A program made the translations under genes and the position numbers. Shown one piece after another: positions 9,019-17,011 of a DNA stretch of 64,000 nt (its first letter is position 1; each line of letters opens with the position of its first letter). The DNA comes from Pedobacter sp. Leaf41. GTDB taxonomy: Bacteria; Bacteroidota; Bacteroidia; Sphingobacteriales; Sphingobacteriaceae. The notes under the pieces were generated by a model. It saw nothing but the letters and a program-made list of their open reading frames with translations, did not search any database and was not told where the DNA came from. The stretch spans positions 1 to 64,000 of the forward strand of contig NZ_LMLE01000012.1 in NCBI RefSeq assembly GCF_001422545.1, given 5' to 3'.

Positions 9019-9782
9019 TATTTAAGTAAAATTCTATCTAAAAATTTCTCCAGATAACCATTAAATATCTCCGGATGCTCCATCATAGGGGCATGACCGC
9101 ATTTATCAACCCAGTTCAATTCAGAATTAGGCAACAATTGATGGAATTCTTCTGCTACTTCTGGGGGTGTAACTTTATCATTCTTTCCCCAAATCAATGA
9201 AACGGGGATGGTTATTTTAGAAAGTTCTTTGGCCATATTGTGGCGAATTGCCGACTTAGCCATCGTTAAAATCCTAATCACCCGAGATCGGTCGTTAACG
9301 GTCTTAAACACATCATCAACCAATTCTTTTGTTGCCGTTGCCGGATCGTAAAAAGTAAACTCTACCTTTTCTTTAATATAATCATAACTTTCACGTCGTG
9401 GGAATGAACCTCCGAAAGCATTTTCGTATAAGCCAGAGCTACCAGTTAAAACCAAAGCCTTAACAAATTCCTGATGCGCAACTGTAAAAACCAAACCTAC
9501 GTGACCTCCTAAGGAATTACCCACTAAAACCACCTGATTTAATCCTTTAAATTTTAAAAAACGATGTACATACCTTGAAAGTGCTTTAACGCCTAAAGTC
9601 AAAATTGGCAAATCGTAGATAGGTAGAATGGGAATAATTACATGATAACGATCTTTAAATTGCTCTATAACACGCTCCCAATTACTCAATTCGCCCATTA
9701 AACCATGCAGCAATACCAACTTTTCGCCTTTTCCAGCTTCAATGTATTTAAATCCGTCTTCTTCAATTATCTGGTATGTCAT
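9018..9782 (-). CDS. Alpha/beta hydrolase
   Basis: An alpha/beta-hydrolase-fold enzyme of 254 aa. The oxyanion segment HGLMG is near residue 26. The nucleophile elbow GNSLGG puts the catalytic Ser at about 90. A GKNDKVTP motif supplies the likely Asp and CGHAPMMEHP the catalytic His. The substrate cannot be deduced. No signal peptide is visible, so it should be cytoplasmic. It overlaps the CBS gene by one base and is the first gene of the long leftward envelope cluster. Confidence 0.88.
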   Translation of the reverse strand: MTYQIIEEDGFKYIEAGKGEKLVLLHGLMGELSNWERVIEQFKDRYHVIIPILPIYDLPILTLGVKALSRYVHRFLKFKGLNQVVLVGNSLGGHVGLVFTVAHQEFVKALVLTGSSGLYENAFGGSFPRRESYDYIKEKVEFTFYDPATATKELVDDVFKTVNDRSRVIRILTMAKSAIRHNMAKELSKITIPVSLIWGKNDKVTPPEVAEEFHQLLPNSELNWVDKCGHAPMMEHPEIFNGYLEKFLDRILLK

Positions 9783-9906
9783 ATATATTATAGGTGGTAT
9801 TGTGCACTAAGTTAGTAGAGTAAAATTAAATTTTCGCATTTCTATGCCATTTTTCTGAAATAAAACCAATAACGGTATAAACACCTTTGTTAAAGTATGA
9901 AGATGC

Positions 9907-9923
9907 AAGTATCAAGTATCAAA
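9907..9923. repeat. 7-bp AAGTATC tandem
   Basis: AAGTATC is repeated exactly at 9907 and 9914, followed by an AAAA-type degenerate unit. It is intergenic, between the hydrolase and the YqeY gene, and another member of the 7-base-phase class. Confidence 0.5.
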
Positions 9924-9977
9924 ACAGTGGCTGGATTCGTTTTACTTTGGTCTGTTGCCTTTAGTCTTTAAACGTAA

Positions 9978-10424
9978 CTATGCGAGCTTCTCTTTTACAA
10001 TTTCAGCTATTAATTTGCCATCTGCCTTACCTGCAAGTTCTTTATTGGCCAAACCCATCACCTTCCCCATATCTTTAACCGACGTGGCACCAGATTGTTT
10101 GATCACGTTTTCGATAATCACTGCAACCTCAGCCCTATCCAACTGCTGTGGCAAAAACTGGTTAATTACCGCAATTTCTTCTTCCTCTACCTGAAACAAA
10201 TCTTCACGATTCTGTTGCTTGTAAATATCAGCCGACTCACGGCGTTGCTTAATCAGCTTTTGAAGAATTTTCAATTCTGTTTCTTCGGTAATTTCCTCTG
10301 CTGAACCTTTTTCGGTTTTAGCCAATAGTAAAGCCGCTTTAATTGCCCTTAATCCTCTTAATTGAGCATTATCTTTAGCCAGCATGGCTTTTTTTATTTC
10401 TTGGTCTATTGTGTTTGATATCAT
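9978..10424 (-). CDS. GatB/YqeY-domain protein
   Basis: A 148-residue protein of the YqeY family, related to the C-terminal tRNA-binding region of the amidotransferase subunit GatB. The N-terminal LRGLRAIKAALL and ESADIYKQQNREDL segments and the C-terminal KDMGKVMGLANKELAGKADGK segment are characteristic. Family members are cytoplasmic and linked to tRNA-dependent amidation or translation, but the exact role is unsettled. It stands alone between two leftward genes. Confidence 0.9.
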   Translation of the reverse strand: MISNTIDQEIKKAMLAKDNAQLRGLRAIKAALLLAKTEKGSAEEITEETELKILQKLIKQRRESADIYKQQNREDLFQVEEEEIAVINQFLPQQLDRAEVAVIIENVIKQSGATSVKDMGKVMGLANKELAGKADGKLIAEIVKEKLA

Positions 10425-10498
10425 ATACCCAAAACTCCTAAAGGAGCCTCCATTCTAAAATTTTATTATTTGGTTTATACAACGCCCAGTTTTTAATT

Positions 10499-10512
10499 CC
10501 CCTTTTAAGGGG
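10499..10512. repeat. Short palindrome between SDR and YqeY genes
   Basis: CCCCTT and AAGGGG meet around TT directly at the end of the SDR gene. It could contribute to termination, but it lacks a clear T-run in the minus direction. Confidence 0.3.
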
Positions 10513-11274
10513 CTAGAGGGTTCTATTTATAATCGTTGCCGTAGCCTGTACAGTTGGCATAATCAGCATATCATTTATATTTACATGTTTCGGGCGACTT
10601 ACTACATACCAAATCGCATCCGCTATATCATCGGCGATAAGTGGCTCCAGGTTTTCGTACACTTTTTTAGCCCTGTCTTCATCTCCTTTAAATCGTACCA
10701 CCGAAAATTCAGTCTCCACCATGCCTGGATTAATTTCAGTCACCTTAATTCCATGAGGCAAAAGATCAATCCGCATACCTTTACTTAATGCATCAACCGC
10801 ATGTTTGCTGGCACAATATACGTTTCCGTTTGGATAAACTTCCTTTCCTGCAATTGAACCGATGTTAATGATATGGCCAGATTGATTTGGAATCATCCAG
10901 TTAGAAACAATTTTGGTAACATAAAGCAATCCTTTAACATTGGTATCAATCATGGTATCCCAATCATTGGTATCGCCCTTATCGATCGGATCCAAGCCCT
11001 GGCTTAAACCTGCATTGTTAACCAATACATCAACATTTTTCCAATCCGAGGGTAAATTTTCCAACACTGTTGATAAACTTTCTTTGTCTCGAACATCAGC
11101 TAAAACCTGCTTAATTTCGATGGCATATTTGTCAGCCAAATGATGCGAAAGTTTTGCTAAACGATCTTCGCGACGGGCAAGTAGAATTAAGTGATAACCT
11201 TGTTGGGCGAAGGTGTGCGCACAAGCTTCGCCAATACCAGAAGTTGCGCCTGTAATTAATGCAATTTTAGACAT
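10513..11274 (-). CDS. SDR-family NAD(P)-dependent oxidoreductase (YdfG-like)
   Basis: A classical short-chain dehydrogenase/reductase of 253 aa. The Rossmann TGATSGIG motif is at residues 8-15 and NNAG follows near 86. The catalytic set is Ser 140 (NIGSIAG), Tyr 153 and Lys 157 (YCASK). The C-terminal INPGMVETEFS segment resembles the YdfG/serine-3-dehydrogenase group, which reduces 3-hydroxy acids or semialdehydes. The actual substrate is not evident. It is a single gene with no signal peptide. Confidence 0.9.
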   Translation of the reverse strand: MSKIALITGATSGIGEACAHTFAQQGYHLILLARREDRLAKLSHHLADKYAIEIKQVLADVRDKESLSTVLENLPSDWKNVDVLVNNAGLSQGLDPIDKGDTNDWDTMIDTNVKGLLYVTKIVSNWMIPNQSGHIINIGSIAGKEVYPNGNVYCASKHAVDALSKGMRIDLLPHGIKVTEINPGMVETEFSVVRFKGDEDRAKKVYENLEPLIADDIADAIWYVVSRPKHVNINDMLIMPTVQATATIINRTL

Positions 11275-11367
11275 GTTTATGAATAATTTAGCTTCAGTTT
11301 AACCAGGAGCATTGCTGCAATTGGTTTTATTAACGCAGGCAAAGGTAAGTTTTTTTGAATTGTACGG

Positions 11368-12165
11368 CTATTGAAAAATTAAACTGAACGTTAATTGACG
11401 TAATTTTAACTTATCAATCGGATTAGCAAAAGCAGTATCGTCGTGCTGAAGCAAATCATTGGTTGAATAGGCCACCTTAATTTCGGGCGACATTTTGAAG
11501 TACTCGAAATACAAGTCAAAACCTATTCCCGTTTCATAGGATAGATAATTGCGTTGATTTTTAAGCAACTTGTTTATCGGTGTTTCACCTTCATCGAAGA
11601 ATTTCTTTTTTGAAGCGATATCTATCGAATATTTAGCACCGCCCAACCAGTAAGCCCTAAAATTATTCATTCGGTTCGATTTAACTTTTATACCTATCGG
11701 AAACTCGAACATGGTAGCCTGAACCTTCTTATCGATTATGGTTTGATAATTTTTCGTTTGACCATTACCGAGATCAATGGGGTCTAGAGGTAAGTACTCA
11801 TAGGAAACCACACGATCACTAAAAATCAATGATGGAGTGGCACGAATATCAAAATTCTCTGCCAAGCGTCTGTTCATCACAAAACCTAAACCAAAGCCCT
11901 GCGATGGTGGACTTGAAATAGCATTCAAAGAATTTGTAACCGGCAAACCCGAATTCGGATCATAAGACACGCCCAAAGAATTTGGAACTTCGTAAAAAGG
12001 CGCCCGCCAGTTTTCTTTTTTAAGAATTTTGTATTCTGCAGAAATATACTGAAAATTAAACCCAAAGCTCCAATCTTCATCGTCAATTCCCCCACCCCAG
12101 TTCTGAGCCAGGCAAGCCGTAGAAATTGTGAATAACGAAAGGATGAGGCTTATTTTTTTTATCAT
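11368..12165 (-). CDS. PorT-like outer membrane beta-barrel protein
   Basis: A secreted protein of 265 aa. The signal peptide ends near CLAQN (about 21). The body shows barrel strands, including GFGLGFVMNRRLAENFDIRATPSLIF and FEFPIGIKVKSNR, and ends LRQLTFSLIFQ. PorT family members are linked to type IX secretion in Bacteroidota and commonly sit beside ubiE, as here with a 4-base overlap. The presence of a type IX sorting domain in this window (23368) agrees. The assignment leans on context; it could be another PorT-fold barrel. Confidence 0.75.
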   Translation of the reverse strand: MIKKISLILSLFTISTACLAQNWGGGIDDEDWSFGFNFQYISAEYKILKKENWRAPFYEVPNSLGVSYDPNSGLPVTNSLNAISSPPSQGFGLGFVMNRRLAENFDIRATPSLIFSDRVVSYEYLPLDPIDLGNGQTKNYQTIIDKKVQATMFEFPIGIKVKSNRMNNFRAYWLGGAKYSIDIASKKKFFDEGETPINKLLKNQRNYLSYETGIGFDLYFEYFKMSPEIKVAYSTNDLLQHDDTAFANPIDKLKLRQLTFSLIFQ

Positions 12166-12893
12166 TTAGTACCGACGTAGATTGAACTTATTCCAAACGT
12201 TAAAATTCTTTGTTTGGTACTTTTGAAACCAACTTTTTCCATAAGGGTTGTAAAATCACTTCCATCAGGAAAAGCGGCTACAGATTCAGGCAAATAAGTG
12301 TAGGCTCTGGCATCTTTCGAAAACAACTTTCCGAAGAATGGTGTAACATGCAGGAAGTAAAAATTATATAGTTGCTTTACTGGAAAAACACGGGGTTTTG
12401 AAAATTCTAAAATGACCATTTTGCCGTTGGGTTTTAACACCCTGTACATATCTGTTAAACCTTTTTCGAGGTTTTCGAAGTTACGAACTCCGTATGCACA
12501 AGTAATGGCATCGAAAGTATTGTCCTCAAAATGCAGGCCTTCCGAATCGCCCAACTGAACAGTAAAAGTTTCGTTTAAGCTACGCTCGTTAATCTTTTTC
12601 TTAGCTACGTCCAGCATTCCCTCAGAAATATCTACACCTATAACCTTCTCAGGATGGAGTTTTTTAATCGCTTCGAAAGCAAAATCGCCTGTTCCTGTGG
12701 CTACATCCAGTAAATTTCTCGGTTGAATGGAAACCAATTCTTTAATTGCTTTTTTACGCCACAGTACATCAATCCCTAAAGAAAGAAAATGGTTCAAAAA
12801 ATCGTAGGTACCCGAAATATTGTTAAACATGGTTGCAACCTGCTCTTTCTTGGTCGCGTCTTCTACTTGATAAGGAGTGATATTCTGATTCAT
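12162..12893 (-). CDS. ubiE: Demethylmenaquinone methyltransferase
   Basis: A SAM-dependent methyltransferase for the last step of menaquinone synthesis. The conserved family segments are present: FNNISGTYDFLNHFLSLGID, the SAM-binding LLDVATGTGDFAFEA, AYGVRNFENL, LKPNGKMVILEFSKP and YTYLPESVAAFPDG. The frame is open further upstream to 12971, but that part is an intergenic heptamer array translated by chance. I start at MNQNITPY, giving 243 aa, normal for the family. It overlaps the PorT-like gene by 4 bases. Confidence 0.95.
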   Translation of the reverse strand: MNQNITPYQVEDATKKEQVATMFNNISGTYDFLNHFLSLGIDVLWRKKAIKELVSIQPRNLLDVATGTGDFAFEAIKKLHPEKVIGVDISEGMLDVAKKKINERSLNETFTVQLGDSEGLHFEDNTFDAITCAYGVRNFENLEKGLTDMYRVLKPNGKMVILEFSKPRVFPVKQLYNFYFLHVTPFFGKLFSKDARAYTYLPESVAAFPDGSDFTTLMEKVGFKSTKQRILTFGISSIYVGTK

Positions 12894-12918
12894 GGTATAG
12901 GGGCAAAGATAGGGAAAA

Positions 12919-12957
12919 AGTCCGAAGTCGGGAGTCAATAGTCGGAAGTCCAAAGTA
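12919..12957. repeat. 7-bp periodic AGTC array upstream of ubiE
   Basis: AGTC begins at 12919, 12926, 12933, 12940 and 12947, and AGTA at 12954, in exact 7-base phase. Read on the minus strand, the direction of ubiE, the word is GACT. It is the mirror image of the array at 13093-13124. Confidence 0.75.
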
Positions 12958-13092
12958 TCAAAAGACATCAAAAGCGATAAAAAGTGAAAATTAAACCAAA
13001 GGTGGATTACAGATGACTTTAAATGCAGTTTTGGCGAGCAGATATACTATATGCTTGAGCGAATTTTACAATATCAAGAGATTGCAGATTTA

Positions 13093-13124
13093 GACTAAAG
13101 GCTTCAGACTTCGGACTTCCGACT
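13093..13124. repeat. 7-bp periodic GACT array upstream of engB
   Basis: GACT begins at 13093, 13107, 13114 and 13121, with a degenerate GGCT at 13100, so five units keep 7-base phase. It ends 8 bases before the -7 box of engB. Confidence 0.7.
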
Positions 13125-13132
13125 CAAAACCC

Positions 13133-13140
13133 TACCTTTG
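13133..13140 (+). promoter_or_regulatory. -7 box of engB
   Basis: TACCTTTG matches the Bacteroidota TAnnTTTG element and lies only 4 bases before the ATG. Transcription would start at or very near the start codon, so the mRNA may be nearly leaderless. No clear -33 TTG was found. Confidence 0.55.
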
Positions 13141-13144
13141 CAAC

Positions 13145-13768
13145 ATGGTTATCAAAACGGCAACATTTGTTTGCAGCAACACCCAGATTTCGGCTTTACC
13201 CATACCAACAATGCCCGAGTATGCATTTATTGGCCGGTCGAATGTGGGCAAATCTTCTTTAATTAACATGTTGGTTAATCAACATGGATTGGCAAAAACC
13301 TCTCAGCGGCCCGGAAAAACGCAACTGATTAATCATTTTCTAATTAATGAGAAATGGTATATTGTCGATTTGCCAGGTTACGGCTACGCGAAGGTTTCTA
13401 AAACCAGTAGAGAAAAGTGGGAGAAATTCATTCGTGCATATATCACTAAAAGAGAAAGCTTACAATGTGTTTTCGTATTGATAGACAGCCGTTTAGAACC
13501 ACAACAGATTGACATTGAGTTCTGCTATTGGTTGGGCGAAAAACAAATTCCATTTTCGTTAATTTTCACTAAGGCAGATAAACAAGGTATGACGACCACT
13601 CAAAAAAATGTAGCTGCTTTTAAGAAAAAGTTAGGTGAGTTTTTTGAAGAGATCCCCGCAACCTTTATTACATCAGCCGAAAAAGGGAACGGGAAAGATG
13701 AAGTTTTAAATTTCATTACAGAGGTGAATCAAGATTTTGTGGTTCCATCAGACTATAAAAAGTTTTAG
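13145..13768 (+). CDS. engB: Ribosome biogenesis GTPase EngB/YihA
   Basis: A TrmE-Era-EngA-EngB-type GTPase needed for large ribosomal subunit assembly. The G1 loop GRSNVGKSS is at residues 30-38. G3 is DLPGYG, G4 is TKAD and G5 is SAEKG. At 207 aa it is a normal single-domain EngB. It is transcribed divergently from ubiE across a spacer with mirror-image heptamer arrays. Confidence 0.96.
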   Translation: MVIKTATFVCSNTQISALPIPTMPEYAFIGRSNVGKSSLINMLVNQHGLAKTSQRPGKTQLINHFLINEKWYIVDLPGYGYAKVSKTSREKWEKFIRAYITKRESLQCVFVLIDSRLEPQQIDIEFCYWLGEKQIPFSLIFTKADKQGMTTTQKNVAAFKKKLGEFFEEIPATFITSAEKGNGKDEVLNFITEVNQDFVVPSDYKKF

Positions 13769-13831
13769 GCACTTCGCAGTTTTCAAAAAGAAGTTTGAGA
13801 TCTTAACATAACAATATTCGTATATCAGTAA

Positions 13832-14689
13832 ATGAAAAAATACTTTTCACTCGTATTATTCGCTCACTCGGTTTTTGCTTTACCGTTTGCAATGATTGGG
13901 TTTTTCTTGGGCGTTACCACTACCGAAAATCCATTTTCGTGGTATAAATTAATTTTAGTATTGCTTTGTATGGTTTTCGCCAGAAATGCTGCAATGGCGT
14001 TTAACCGCTATTTGGATAGAAACATTGATGCCAAAAACCCACGAACCCAAATGCGGGATATTCCAGCGGGAAAAGTATCTGCTAACGAGGCCTTAATTTT
14101 TGTAATTGCAAACTGCGTATTTTTTGCCATTACCACTTACTTTATCAATCCCCTTTGCTTCTATCTATCGCCTGTGGCGCTTTTTGTCGTTTTATTTTAC
14201 AGCTACACCAAGAGATTTACTGCATTGTGTCACCTTGTTTTAGGCTTAGGCTTATCACTAGCCCCTATTGGCGCCTACATCGCAGTAACCGGACATTTTG
14301 CTTTGGTGCCGGTTTTATACTCTTTAACAGTTCTTTTTTGGGTAAGTGGATTTGATATTATTTATGCCTTACAGGATGAAGATTTCGACCGTGAAGAAAA
14401 ATTACACTCTATTCCGTCTGCACTTGGCATAAAAAATGCACTCAATGTGTCGGTTTTATTGCATGTACTTTCTGCAATCTGTGTGATCCTACCGGTGTTT
14501 TTTACCGAGTTTAGTTGGGTTTATTATGTTGGGATTGTATTTTTCTGTTCGATGCTGATTTATCAGCACCTGTTAGTAAAACCAAATGATATTAGTAAAG
14601 TAAACAGAGCGTTTCAAACTTTAAACGGATATGCATCAGTAGTGTTTGCTATTTGCTTTTTAATCGACGCTTACATTAGGACCAAATAA
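13832..14689 (+). CDS. UbiA-family prenyltransferase
   Basis: An integral membrane prenyltransferase with about eight to nine hydrophobic helices. The first Asp-rich motif is N58-RYL-D62-RNI-D66 and the second is in IYALQDEDFDREEKLHS, both needed for Mg2+-diphosphate binding. It resembles 4-hydroxybenzoate polyprenyltransferase and its relatives used in quinone synthesis. In this organism the product is probably menaquinone. Whether it acts as MenA, as MqnP of the futalosine route, or on another aromatic cannot be decided here. Proximity to ubiE fits a quinone role. Confidence 0.85.
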   Translation: MKKYFSLVLFAHSVFALPFAMIGFFLGVTTTENPFSWYKLILVLLCMVFARNAAMAFNRYLDRNIDAKNPRTQMRDIPAGKVSANEALIFVIANCVFFAITTYFINPLCFYLSPVALFVVLFYSYTKRFTALCHLVLGLGLSLAPIGAYIAVTGHFALVPVLYSLTVLFWVSGFDIIYALQDEDFDREEKLHSIPSALGIKNALNVSVLLHVLSAICVILPVFFTEFSWVYYVGIVFFCSMLIYQHLLVKPNDISKVNRAFQTLNGYASVVFAICFLIDAYIRTK

Positions 14690-14700
14690 CAATAAATGAG

Positions 14701-14772
14701 TTTTGAATGATAGAATGTTCTGCAATATGCTTTAACCCATTCTATCAATCAATCATTCAAAATTCAATAATT
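14701..14772. repeat. Imperfect inverted repeat between UbiA and M3 peptidase genes
   Basis: TTTTGAATGAT plus AGAATG at the left is mirrored by CATTCTATC and ATCATTCAAAATTC at the right, giving a long imperfect hairpin across the spacer. The right arm also shows ATTC at 14755 and 14762, 7 bases apart. It may act as a terminator, but there is no T-run. Confidence 0.4.
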
Positions 14773-14780
14773 AATAAAAT

Positions 14781-16487
14781 ATGATTATAGAAAAAAGAAT
14801 CAGAACATATATTCCTCAAGATTTAGCCATCACTTGGGAAAGCTTAGCACCACTTTTTACCGAACTACAAAACCGCGAAATTAACAATGTAGATGAGTTG
14901 GAACAGTGGTTAAAAGATCGCTCCGAACTGGAGGCCGCTTTGGAAGAAGATTTCGCCTGGCGATACATAAAGATGAGTTGTGATACGGCAAATGAAGAAT
15001 TGGTTAAAAATTTCCAGTATTTCGCAGAGGAAATTGAACCGAAGATTTCACCATTATCAAATGAGTTGAACAAAAAGTTTGTCGATAGTCCTTTTATGGA
15101 TGATCTAGACAAAGAAAAGTTTTTTGTTTACAGCAGAGCGATTAAAAAGGCTTTGGAAATTTATCGCGAGGAAAACATCGAACTGTTTACGCAATTGCAA
15201 GTTAAACAACAGAAATATCAAGGCATTACTGGTGCCATGAGTGTTGAAATTAATGGGCAGGAATATACAATGGAACAGGCTTCCATTTTTATAAAGGATT
15301 TAAATCGCGAGGTGCGGGAGAATGCTTGGAAAACCATTCAACAGCGCCGGCTAGTCGATAAAGATGATTTAAACATGCTGTTTGATGAACTGATTAAATT
15401 GCGTAACCAGGTTGCTTTGAATGCTGGCTTTGAGAACTATCGCGATTATATGTTTCAGGCTTTGGGCCGTTTTGATTATACACCACAAGATTGCTACGAT
15501 TTTGCCAATGCGATTGAAAAGGAAATCGTTCCCATTTTAAAGGAACAAGCCGAAAAACGCCGTGAGGCATTGGGCTTAGAAACGCTTAGACCTTGGGATA
15601 TGGAAGTTAGTGTAAGCGGAAAACCTGCATTGAAACCTTTTAACAACGGTGCTGAATTGATTGATAAAAGTATCGCCTGTTTTAACGCCATTGATGAAAA
15701 GTTGGGTACAAAGCTAGCTACAATGAAAGCCAATGGTCTTTTTGATGTAGAAAGCAGAAAAGGTAAAGCGCCAGGTGGTTACAACTATCCTTTGGCGGAA
15801 ACCGGTGCACCATTTATTTTTATGAATTCGGCTAATTCTCTTCGCGATTTAACCACCATGGTTCATGAAGGTGGCCACGCCATCCATACTTTCCTAACGG
15901 CAAACTTAGAATTAAATGATTTTAAGCATTGCCCCTCTGAAGTTGCTGAACTGGCATCAATGAGTATGGAATTGATTTCAATGGATAATTGGAATGTTTA
16001 TTTCGACAATGAGGAAGATTTGATTCGTGCAAAAAAAGAGCAATTGGCTGATGTTTTAAAAACGTTGCCTTGGGTTGCAGTAATTGATCAGTTTCAACAT
16101 TGGATTTACACCAACCCAAATCATACTGCTGCTGATCGTGAAGAAACTTTCAAGCAGATTTACAACCGTTTTGGTGCAGGCTTCGCCGATTGGACAGATT
16201 TGGATCAACAATTTGGGAATGTTTGGCAGAAACAGTTGCACTTATTTGAGGTTCCTTTTTACTATATTGAATATGCAATTGCGCAGTTAGGTGCCATTGC
16301 AGTTTGGAAAAACTATAAGGAAAATCCTGAAAAAGCGCTCGAACAGTATTTGGCTGCACTTTCTCTAGGTTATACCAAACCAATGAATGAGATTTACGAG
16401 ACTGCAGGAATCAAGTTTGATTTTAGTGCTGAATATGTTAAAGAGTTGGCTGCTTTTGTAAAAGAAGAGCTAGAGAAATTAGGATAG
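14781..16487 (+). CDS. M3-family oligoendopeptidase (PepF-like)
   Basis: A cytoplasmic zinc metallopeptidase that cleaves short peptides. The metal-binding HEGGH motif (His 362, Glu 363, His 366) lies in a TTMVHEGGHAIHTF context, followed by the expected downstream region around ELASMSMELISMD that carries the third ligand. The PGGYNYPLAETGAPFIFMN segment before it is also family-typical. The length of 568 aa is normal. No signal peptide. It stands alone and ends in a strong terminator. Confidence 0.93.
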   Translation: MIIEKRIRTYIPQDLAITWESLAPLFTELQNREINNVDELEQWLKDRSELEAALEEDFAWRYIKMSCDTANEELVKNFQYFAEEIEPKISPLSNELNKKFVDSPFMDDLDKEKFFVYSRAIKKALEIYREENIELFTQLQVKQQKYQGITGAMSVEINGQEYTMEQASIFIKDLNREVRENAWKTIQQRRLVDKDDLNMLFDELIKLRNQVALNAGFENYRDYMFQALGRFDYTPQDCYDFANAIEKEIVPILKEQAEKRREALGLETLRPWDMEVSVSGKPALKPFNNGAELIDKSIACFNAIDEKLGTKLATMKANGLFDVESRKGKAPGGYNYPLAETGAPFIFMNSANSLRDLTTMVHEGGHAIHTFLTANLELNDFKHCPSEVAELASMSMELISMDNWNVYFDNEEDLIRAKKEQLADVLKTLPWVAVIDQFQHWIYTNPNHTAADREETFKQIYNRFGAGFADWTDLDQQFGNVWQKQLHLFEVPFYYIEYAIAQLGAIAVWKNYKENPEKALEQYLAALSLGYTKPMNEIYETAGIKFDFSAEYVKELAAFVKEELEKLG

Positions 16488-16492
16488 ATTGA

Positions 16493-16535
16493 GATTTAGG
16501 GGTTAGGTTTAGGGTTTAGGGTTTAGGGTTTAGGG
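16493..16535. repeat. TTTAGGG heptamer tandem
   Basis: TAGG words begin at 16497, 16504, 16510, 16517, 16524 and 16531, mostly 7 apart, with TTTAGGG perfect over the last four units. It matches the plant-type telomere word by coincidence; here it is an intergenic microsatellite directly after the peptidase gene. Confidence 0.8.
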
Positions 16536-16570
16536 AGAATTCGTTAAACCTAAATCAGTTTTGAATAAAA

Positions 16571-16598
16571 GAAAGTCGCAGTGTTTGCTGCGACTTTC
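16571..16598 (+). terminator. Rho-independent terminator after M3 peptidase
   Basis: GAAAGTCGCAG (16571-16581) and CTGCGACTTTC (16588-16598) form a perfect 11-bp stem with a 6-base loop, followed by TTTTT. Confidence 0.85.
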
Positions 16599-16641
16599 TT
16601 TTTGATATTGGGTTGATTAAAGCGACCGCCATCCTGATGCT

Positions 16642-16664
16642 AGTCGTAGCGTCTCGCTACGACT
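16642..16664. repeat. Perfect 10-bp hairpin, REP-like
   Basis: AGTCGTAGCG and CGCTACGACT flank a 3-base loop. A related half, TAGTCGTAGCG followed by GTTCGCT, lies near 16893-16910, so this is probably a repeated element. Confidence 0.6.
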
Positions 16665-16723
16665 GATCGCTCAAACCAATCAGAATATATAATGCTAGTT
16701 ATATTATCTGGCTACGAATATTC

Positions 16724-16966
16724 GAGGCAAAAAATCTGCGAACCTCTCCCTAATCTGTGGGAGAAAAACTAATTCCAAGAAATGTCCAGCTGATTATCGT
16801 TGTAACGTTCGCCAATACGCTATAGAAAACTAAAATAGATCTCCCGCTGATCTCACAGATTTCCGCAGAGCAAATTATCAATATCGAAATTTTAGTCGTA
16901 GCGGTTCGCTTAAGCTTTGCGAGAAACAAAAATCTGCGGATTTCTCCGTAATCTGCGGGAGAAAAA
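16724..16966. repeat. Three-copy intergenic repeat, two direct and one inverted
   Basis: A unit of about 45 bases (AATCTGCGR, then TCTCC, then AATCTGYGGGAGAAAAA) occurs at 16724-16768 and 16921-16966 in the same orientation. A related 30-base unit lies inverted at 16840-16869. The wider gap 16488-17011 contains no gene I can support; besides these copies it holds the TTTAGGG array, a terminator and the hairpin at 16642. Confidence 0.65.
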
Positions 16967-17011
16967 TAAAGCGTATAAACTTCCCGTTGATTCAAAGACA
17001 ATACTAATTAG

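Noticed and set aside
16493..16535. Telomere-like TTTAGGG repeat as a chromosome end
   Set aside because: It is a short intergenic tandem among other heptamer arrays, and genes continue on both sides.
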